The notes beneath the pieces are model-generated. The model was not told where the DNA came from, did no database searches, and saw only the letters and a list, made by a program, of their open reading frames with translations. DNA of 64,000 bases from Daphnia carinata (lineage: Eukaryota > Arthropoda > Branchiopoda > Diplostraca > Daphniidae). Every line of letters begins with the position of its first letter. The first letter of the stretch is position 1. Shown here piece after piece: positions 55,790 through 64,000 of the stretch. The stretch lies in assembly GCF_022539665.2 (NCBI RefSeq), contig NC_081334.1, forward strand, positions 3,658,001 to 3,722,000, in the 5' to 3' direction. Both the position numbers and the translations under genes were made by a program.

Positions 55790-56290
55790 GTATAAGGAAA
55801 AGAAAAAGAACACAATGGTTCTGTGGTATCTTTGCGGAACCAATATCTTCCGTAGATTTACTTCAGTTAGTCAGTTCTTTAAAAATGAATTTTACTAAAT
55901 GTTATTGTTGTTTCAAATGATTTACATGCGCAGTAGCGAATCGATCGAAACAAACTGGTGATGTTGGCGAAATCACGTTGGTGAAAATCATGAAGGAAAA
56001 TAACGACTGTTGTTCATCCAGCCGGTTGACGCCTATCTCCACACTGACTGTTGAGAAATCATCCACGTTTTTCTTCAAGATTCCTGCCTGTCCTTATATG
56101 TGTGAGTGATAGTGACATTTCAAACATTTAAATGGTTAATTTTTCTATACAACTAGCAGCGTAAACTCCGCGAAAGCAAATGATTGCTTTGGTCAGACAT
56201 CAAAACGTTATTGCTATAAAAAGAAACAGGAAGAAATCGGGTAAGTTTAAAGGCTTTTCATTGGAATGCAGATCGCTAAATATCGTCATA
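55790..56290. repeat. Tandem upstream repeat, copy 1
   Basis: Begins GTATAAGGAAAAGAAAAAG and continues through GATTCCTGCCTGTCC to GGTCAGACATCAAAACGTTA. It aligns with copy 2 starting about 590 bases on and with 49440-50000 near gene A. Confidence 0.7.
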
Positions 56291-56380
56291 TTTTTTTTTT
56301 TTTTTGGGGGGGGGGAAGATGTCATCAACTGTCCAGTTATTTATAGTTGACAGTAAGGGTCTTCAAAGAGGAATAGAGAC

Positions 56381-56900
56381 GTATAAGGGAAAGAAAAAGA
56401 AAAACATTTTCTTTTTGTTTCTTTGTGAAACCAATCGTTTTCGTAGATTAACCTTAATTAATCAATTGTTTTGAAATGAATTCTACTAACTGCTATTGTT
56501 TGAAATCATTTACATGCGCAGCAAACTGGTTAAGTCGACGAAATCCCGGTAATGAAAAGCGTTAAGAACAAACAACGACTGTTGATCCAGTCGGCTGACG
56601 TTGATCGCCACGCTGATTGATGAGAAATCATCCACTTTCGTTTTGCTTCGAGATGCCTGTCTGCTCTGAAATTAATCCAGCCCCAATCCTTAAAGGTGCG
56701 AGTGATAATTACATTTCAAACATCTTAATGTTAGTTTTTCTTTCCAACTTGCAGCATTAACGCGAAAGCAAGGGATTGCTTTGGTCAAACATCAAAACGT
56801 TATTGCCAACAAAAGACACGAAGAAATCGGGTGAGTTGGTAAGAAATGGAAGATAGAAATGGTTTTCAATGGAATGCTGATCGCTCAACATCATCCAATT
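56381..56900. repeat. Tandem upstream repeat, copy 2
   Basis: Begins GTATAAGGGAAAGAAAAAG; contains GATGCCTGTCTGCTCTG and GGTCAAACATCAAAACGTTA, clearly homologous to copy 1 and to the single copy upstream of gene A. The extra copy probably arose by unequal exchange within the array. Confidence 0.7.
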
Positions 56901-57592
56901 GTTTGAGTAGATTACATCATTGGAGCTTACAGCCTTCGTTTATTTTTGTTGCCCCGCTGAGAAAGTGAGTTCCCGGACACCGCGAACTGTAACTGCAGAT
57001 CTTAAAAAACTCCGAGCATCAAATCCTAAATGTGAGCAAAGTAAGTGCATTAACTTATTGCATTTCGTAATCGTTTGGTGGCTGGCTGGGTTGCACAAGG
57101 TTTAGCACTTCTGGTTGTCTGTTTCTTGACATGACGTAGTGGCGGATCAGAAGCGGAATTGCGGGAGGGTTTTTTTTCGCACCTAGAAAATGTGGTCTGG
57201 CAGAATTCATTTTTTGGTGACTGGACGGCCCTTGACAAATTTTAACTATTTTTTGCGTTCTAGGTTAACTGATTCGTAGGACAACGTATAGGTTTGCGAC
57301 TCAAGTTGTATAAGCTTCAATTGTACATGACTATGTTTGTAGTCTCAATTTAGCTAGTTTTCAATGCGAAAAATTTTTTCTCTCCCCGTGATCCTCTTTT
57401 TTTCCCTTGAAACATCCAAGCGTACGGATCCTTCTTCTACTTCTCCCAGAATAACAAAACAAAACAATGGTGATATTGTTTACTACTTTTACGTGCTTCA
57501 CTTTCACGTATGACAAATACTAAACCACAAATTTATCAGCAGGAAATAGAAGATGGCTTTTCTCGGGTATTACAATAACAACAAGTAATTTT

Positions 57593-60500
57593 TTATTTTC
57601 GAGAAAAGAAACTTGCCAATTTCTGTAATTTCCACCTGTCAGTTTGTGCGCTCTGCAACGACAGGGTGTCATCATCGTCGTACGCGTGGGCCGTTTCATT
57701 GTCGTCCTCTTCATCGTTGTCTGACTGAGCCTCGTAAACGTCTTTTCGATCCAGGCTCATTAGATTTTCCTTATTCTTAATTTTGGTGGTAATAACGGCC
57801 ATCTTACGAAGTTTCTTCAAACTTTCGATCCTCTCCTTGAAACCGACCTTTTTCTTGCTGCTCGGCGTCGATGATCAAGTCGATGTACTGCGGAGTCGAG
57901 AACGGATTCGGACGCAAGGCGATCTCGTCAAGTCGGTGGATGCAACGCGTAACAGTGTCGACATATTGCAGAACAATCGCATCGTTTTGATGTAAATCTT
58001 TTTCTAAAACTTTCGTTACGAACGGGTTCGTCCACTGACCGTTTGCGATCATTTGCCTCGTTTTTCTCATCTCCTCACATTTAGCCAAACCGTGTTTGAT
58101 TAGGGGTTGAAGCCCCTGCACCATCGCTTCCAGTCGCCTTCTCTCCTCCAGAACTTGTTTAGTTAACGAAAGCGATTTCGATTTCATCGAGGCTAACGTG
58201 GCGAAGAAGCTCCGGAAATTGTCCATGCCCATCTGCCAGAGAAAGTGGTTAAATATTTCGGCGATTCCGTTGGGATCACTTCGGGATTCGCGGTTTCGGC
58301 AGAAGAAACCGTAACTATTGAATTTGTGATGGCGTGGCTGCCCGGTTCCGTGTTCTTTTGGGTAGGGAAGTCCGGCCTCTGCGATGGCGCTCAGAATAGG
58401 TGGGTCCTGGCCGTCGGCTAACGTTAACAAAAAGTCGATGTTCTCCTTAACATCTTTACCAAAAATGGAAAGCACAGAGTCGAAGATGTACATTTGGGTG
58501 GGCGCCAAGCGATGCAACGAAGCTTGTACCACAAATCCAATGATGTCCACATTTTGGATGCCATTTTGGTCCTCGAAAAACTTGTGAATCATTTCCGTGA
58601 TTTCCTTGTCGCGCTCGAGACCTTTAGTATCACCGTAGCCTGGCGTATCGACGATCGTCAGCGAGTAATCGATAAGGAATCCTTCGGCGTGATAGATGTC
58701 GTAGACCGTGATACCGCTGGTCTGACTTTGGCTCTGCGAATTGCCGACCAGTTGCTCGCGAATGAGCTGAAATCGATACGTGTCCTCCCATTGAACGTTG
58801 AAAATGTAATTGATCATGCCGTTGATAAGCGTCGTCTTGCCTGTGCCAGTTGCTCCCATAACCAAAATCGTTCTCTGTAGTACACTTTTTGCACCGCTAC
58901 CGCCCTTACCAAAGACGAAACGCTCTACGGTCGAATTGGATTGAGATGATTTGTCAAGTGGAACGGGAAGGAGTTCCATCCCGTTTCTAACACCGATCGG
59001 CTTACAACGCTTGGCCATAGTTTCAGCGAATCGGACGTGTTCATGGACGGTCGTTAGGTTGACTGTCTCACTAGGCTCACTCATCTCCTGCCCGCCGTTT
59101 GAAACGGCCACGATGTTGACGCAGTATGTCGTTTCAGGCTGGAGACGTTCCAGCCGACAGCCGGTTTCACCGACGGCGACTTCCAGTTCATTAGCTTTCG
59201 ATTCATCCTGTCCGTATTGCCAATAGCGAACCCGATAAGAGACGCCCTTGTTTCGAGTTCCAGTCCATCCCAGTTCTGCTGTGCTCAGCGTGACCATTTC
59301 AACCTCCACATCAGTCGGAGGTTTTAACGTAATTCTTACATTTTGTATCAATGACTGGCTGGTTTGCAATGAAGCGGCAGTTCTGTTCAATTCGGAACGT
59401 TGTCTAATGTTGGTAGATCCTTCTTCCGAGTACATCGAGACGGTGTCTAAATTGGGGTTACTCATTTTCGGTACATGAATCCGCTCTTCTGAGACCTGTT
59501 GGACAGGGGCCAAGATCGGGCCAGAGCGATGTTTCGTTTTTTGGGGTTACTCATTTTCGGTACATGAATCCGCAGACCTGTTGGGGGTTCGGGCAATTGG
59601 CTAATATTGTACGTTAGTAGGTCACTAGTGTCATACACGGAGTAGCGATATTCCTCGGCTTTGCCCGTCTCTGAGAAAGTCATGAAGAATCGGACGTTGT
59701 CTTCTAGATGCCTATTTTTTTCCACGTGCTCAGCAAACTTGCGAACTTTGGAGATCACGTACTTTTCTTTTTGCTCGGTCCACGGCTCGTTGCTCACGTC
59801 TTTCTCATTGTCGTTGGTTTCATCATTGTCGTTGGTTTCATCATTGCCGTCATCGTTTGCTACCATTGTGCTATATGTATCAGTGTAGTTTTTCATCGCT
59901 TTAAGCATTTTGTTCGTCCGTTCGTCCAGAGCAGGAAGACTGAGAATCATGGCGTATTTCGTTTCACAGGATTCTCGCAGTTCTTTCTCCAGCTTGTCTT
60001 TGCTTGTTAAACAAACGTTCTTTGCCATTTTGCTGATTTTTTCATGCATTTTGCATTCTTCCTGTTTGCAAAGGAACCAACGTTCTAACTGGGAAGGATC
60101 GAAAATCGCGTGGTTTTCGACGATGTGGGTCACTTTTTCTATTTGCTTTTGCTGTCCCGTTTCTCGCGCTTTCTTTACGGCATTTTTCAAACTCTTATGC
60201 ATCAACGATTTGTATTCACCAACGGCCGCTCCAAACTGACGCAATGAAGGGTTACCGATTTTTCTCTGGACGCTGCGAATGGCAATGGATTTCGCTCAGA
60301 CTTTGTCCAATTGGTCCCAAATAGAGGCACAACGACTGATCAATTCTGGATCAACATCGTGATAGTTGAACTCGTCTTTCCCGTCTTGTCCCATGATTGC
60401 GCCAAGAGGGCAAAGAGACACCGCTATCGGAATGGATTTTTTGTTTCCAATGCCACTCTTCTCGACTAGTTCGATGAACTTGAGGTTATGTTTATAAGCG

Positions 60501-63500
60501 TCAAAGACGTTGCAACCCTGTATAGTTATAGTTTCAAAATCTCCATACAGGTTACATTTGATGCCACCCAGTTGTTTTTTCTCTTTCATATTGAACTGTG
60601 CCTTGAATTCGGGTAAATTTTGTTTTTCATCCAACGCCTCGCTCATCTTATTTGCGATTTGGGACAGATACTGTTCAGCCTCATCACGAGAACAGTCATC
60701 TGTTTCGTCGCCTTCGAGATCTTGCGTTAGGACGCAATAGGCTTCGCCTCCGTAAGTGACGCCCACCACAATATGAGTTGGATTTGATTTCGATTTCGGC
60801 AATTTCGTTTTTTTCCATACCTCATAGAGATGCGCAACGTCTTGAATCGTAAGTTTCTGCAAATCCAATCGCACCACTTTTGATTTGACCCGGCTAATGA
60901 GGACTTGCGCTGCTTGTGATGAGCTGCAACAGTTGCTCAGGTACTTACTGCTACTGCGTGGCTTTTCAGTGAGACTGGCCAAGAAGCTGGCCTGGAAGTG
61001 CTCATCGAGCTCCATATTTTCTACCTTGTTAATCATGGAACTTGAGTCGGAGCACTTAAATTCAAGACTAAAATTGTTTTCCACCCCAACAGCCGATCCT
61101 ATTTTGCTTGACTCCACATACTTGCGACCACCTGTTTTCAATAGATTTAAAATGATAGAAAATGTTGCTGGCGAATCGTAATTCACACAATGCAAGGCTC
61201 TTACCTGTCAAGATGCGATCGCCGCAATAGTCGTACAAGTCGCCCACTTGAAATCCGCTTTCCAGCACCACCATCTCAGTGATGTGTTGCTCGATCTCCT
61301 TAATAGTTGTTTTATCTTCTTCTTGTAATTTTTCGCTGTCGTCTCTGTCTTCCTTTTCCAGATCTTCGTTACTGTAGCGATCCATACGTCGCAAAGTTTC
61401 TTGATTCTCTCTCATGCTCGTAGAGTCAGCCTCCTTCCAACCTTCCGGTGTCTCGTCATACGCGAACTCAAGAGACGTAGACTGCAAAATATCTTCTTCC
61501 GAATCTAAACATTTTTTTACAGGTGTCGCCTCTGCATGTTCATTAAGTTCTCGTATAATTACTGTGTTGACCACTTGGCTGAATTCACTTCGACCGATGC
61601 AAGTCTCAGCTGCAACCCGGAATTCCATCTCCGATCCCATTTTGTAGGGGATTGCAATCTGTGTTTCACCTGGGTTTGTTGTTTTCTTCTGATTCCAAGT
61701 GTTTCGTTTACCGCCATTCAATCGATATTCTACTAAAAAAAAGCAGGGGAGGCCAAGGTCTGCATATTTCCATTCAAGGCGGATGGTTGAAGAAGACGGT
61801 TTTTCCTTCACATTACGGATGTCCGAGACATAAATCCGCAGATCAGTAGGAGGTGCGGGCAATTGACTCAGGTTATCCTTTAATAGATTGCCAGTATGAT
61901 AGACGGAATAATGGCATCCAAATTTCTCTAGCGCTTCGTCAAATACAATCAAACATTGTATGTTTTTCTCTAGGTCTTTGTTATTTTCCAGGTGATCGAC
62001 AAGCTCGTGGATTTTGGTCAGAACAGGCCCCTGTTTGTGCTTGAGCATGTGCCATGGAAGGTCGTCTTCTTCGTCGTCAGTGCTGCTGTCGTCGGTGTTT
62101 TCGTCGTCACGTACCTGGGCAAGTTTCTTGTACGTAGCAACATATTCCTTCATATCTTCGAGAGTTTTGTTCGTATGTTCATCTAGCGGTGGAATGCTGA
62201 GCACCAAAGAGTATTTCTTGTCGAAGGCAACTTCCAGGTGTTTCTTCAGTTCTTCATTATTAGCCAAACAATTGATATCCGTAATGCTGCTTATTTGACA
62301 GGACATTTCGTACTCTGCCTGTTTGCAGCGGAGCCATCGTTCCAGTCGTGATGGCTTGAAAATCGTGTGATTTTCAGCCATTTTTACTACTTTTTCAATT
62401 TCGTCCTCTTTGCCAGTTTGGCGCGCCTCTACAATGCTGCGTCCCAAAGCTTTTTGCACCAGCTGTTGGTATTTATCTATAGCTTTTTCGAATTGGCGCA
62501 ATGAAGCGCGGATGGCGACAGATTTTGCGCAGATGCCATCCAGTGCCTCCCAGATACGACAACAGCGAGTTACCAACTCAGGGTCGACGTTTTGATATTC
62601 AGGGTATACATCCGCAGCTGGCCCCATGATGTCTTTGAGGGGACAGAGGCGAACAGCGATCGGTACAATCGTTTTGTTTCGGATGTCGCCCTTTCGAACT
62701 TGCTCAATTAGTTTATGGCATTCTTTGAAAGTATCGAAAACGCTACACTCTTGGAAAGGCGACATCGGGAGATCAGTATAAAGACGACATTTAATACGGG
62801 TCAGTTGCTTTTTCTCTATTGCATTGAACAAATCTTTGAACCCGCAGAAATCCAGATTATCGTGTAACGCTGCTGCCATTTTGCTTGCTATTTCGGACAG
62901 GTACTCTTCATCTTTTTCACGGGCATCTTCGCCTGACTCTAAAGCAAGGACGCAATAGGCTTCTGCGCCGTATGTGACTCCCACTACCATATGGGTTGGC
63001 AATGTTGTCGATGTTGATGACTCCACTTCATCCTTCGATGCAACAAGTCGTGGAACGTCTTGGCTGATCAGAGTCTGCAAGTTTAGGCGGACTTTTCTTG
63101 ATTTGGCGCGGCAGATCAACACTTGACTGGCTTCTGAAGGTCTGGCTCGATCGCTCAGGTACTTTGTAGCACCGCGATATTTTTCTTTGTGACCGGCCAT
63201 GACGCTGGCCTGCAAATGCTCGTCAAGGCATACTTTTTCGCACCTGTTGTTAGTTGAGCATGGATCAGGGCTCTTTATTTTCAATGTAAATTTATCTTCG
63301 CTAGACGTAGCCAGCGCTATTTTATCTGAATCCCACAATGTCCTATCTGTTTGACGGTTTTATCTTAATTATTTTAATTTCTACAAAGTAATATTAAAAT
63401 TCACTTAAAATAACATTACCTTTCACTATAAGGTCGTTGCCATAATCGTACAGGTCTCCTGTTTGAAACGCGCCCCCCAACACGACAATCTTGGTAAAGT

Positions 63501-63543
63501 GTTGCTCGATTGCGTTAGGATCCATCATCTTTTTCTGGGCCAT
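57593..63543 (-). CDS. Double-module MACPF-like/FN3/GTPase protein C, broken
   Basis: Exon 1 is 63420-63543 (MAQKKMMDPN...). Exon 2, 61205-63346, is fully open (713 codons): MACPF-like (RTLWDSDK at its start, THMVVGVTYGAEAYCVL), helical, thioredoxin-like and one FN3 region, an acidic linker, and the first-exon motif again (LESGFQVGDLYDYCGDRILT). Exon 3 starts at 61131 and adds a second MACPF-like, helical and thioredoxin-like module, a truncated FN3, a second FN3, and the GTPase (P-loop GATGTGKTT at 58830-58856, DTPGYGDTKG at 58619-58648) with the conserved tail RPNPFSTPQYIDLI. Breaks in exon 3: in-frame TGA at 60296-60298 where gene B has a Cys codon; a rearrangement with a duplicated RIHVPKMSNP segment and frame change at 59455-59575; and a 2-base deletion near 57845-57855. 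The Cys-rich module of A is absent. The stop TAA overlaps an AATAAA. Module one is intact. Confidence 0.8.
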
Positions 63544-64000
63544 ACTTTGTAGATATTAGAAGTCCACTATTTTGAGACACCTAAATTGGGAATATGTTTT
63601 GTATTGTGGCTGTCGACATGATTGGCTTCAACTGTCTTATAGGGTATGCCCACCGATCTCGAGATGCACCAGTCAATTGACTTTCGTTATAATTTCTTTG
63701 GATTGCTCCGTAGTTCTTTATCTTGTATTATCTGCTTGTTGGTTACGGTTTGCTATCAATTTGATGGCAGCCTATCAACAAAAGTTTTTTTTTTTCCATT
63801 ACGTGGGTCGTTTTGGTCAATAAGTGCTTGATGTTATCAGCAGTGCATACATTTCTATTTACTTTGTTGCTGAAAAGTCATAAATGATAAGCTGAGTAAA
63901 TTATTGGTCCGAGGCCGAAAAAACCACAGCTTTTTTCGTTCTTTTTAGGTTAATGATGTCATCGACTGTTAGCCTTTTTTTTATAGCTTAAAGAAAGGGT
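63544..64000. other. Promoter flank of gene C
   Basis: Upstream sequence homologous to the flanks of genes A and B (63590-63930 against 49020-49380). No coding exon before the window ends; further array members may lie beyond. Confidence 0.65.

Larger units (their letters stand above)
55304..57592. other. Spacer between genes B and C, with duplicated flanks
   Basis: No coding exon seen. The left third is the promoter flank shared with the other two genes. The rest holds two diverged copies of a segment of about 590 bases that is present once beyond gene A's promoter. A poly(T)-poly(G) run sits at 56291-56316 between the copies. Confidence 0.65.

Overview
The window is nuclear DNA of an arthropod, most likely a branchiopod crustacean such as Daphnia. 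The evidence is a set of spliced genes with short GT-AG introns (about 55-100 nt inside genes), an arthropod-type three-Ig neuronal adhesion protein, a TATA-driven secreted structural protein, and very many long A/T homopolymer runs in introns and spacers. The genus is an inference; the metazoan, spliced nature is seen directly. No rRNA, tRNA, CRISPR or bacterial-style operon was found.

Layout. 1-7.9 kb: no recognisable gene. 7.9-10.8 kb (+): the last two exons of an unrecognised, low-complexity, Pro/Ser-rich protein. 10.8-16.4 kb: non-coding, with a weak candidate spliced gene at 15.3-16.0 kb (+). 16.8-25.3 kb (-): a complete ten-exon gene for a GPI-anchored three-Ig protein of the DIP/lachesin family, reconstructed by intron phase. 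25.3-31.1 kb: non-coding, with microsatellites. 31.1-38.1 kb (-): two tandem gamma-glutamyltransferase genes with almost identical intron positions. Relics of the same family lie at 39.9 and 43.4 kb. 40.6-41.4 kb (-): a small secreted cysteine-rich protein. 42.5-43.0 kb (+): a small secreted Val/Pro/Tyr-rich protein with TATA box and polyA signal.

44.9-63.5 kb (-): the most unusual part, a head-to-tail array of three large related genes. The complete architecture, read across the copies, is an N-terminal domain resembling the MACPF region of the stonustoxin/neoverrucotoxin superfamily, a helical (FAT-like) region, a thioredoxin-like region, fibronectin III domains, an AIG1/septin-like P-loop GTPase, and (first copy only) a Cys-rich module. 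Two of the three genes are double: module one ends with a copy of the family's first exon and splices straight into module two, so they look like fusions of tandem duplicates. Every copy carries at least one frame break (indels, one in-frame TGA at a Cys position, a local rearrangement, deletions), so the array is decaying, error-containing, or both.

The window also changes texture at about 40 kb: the left part is full of 10-30 nt homopolymers, the right part nearly lacks them.
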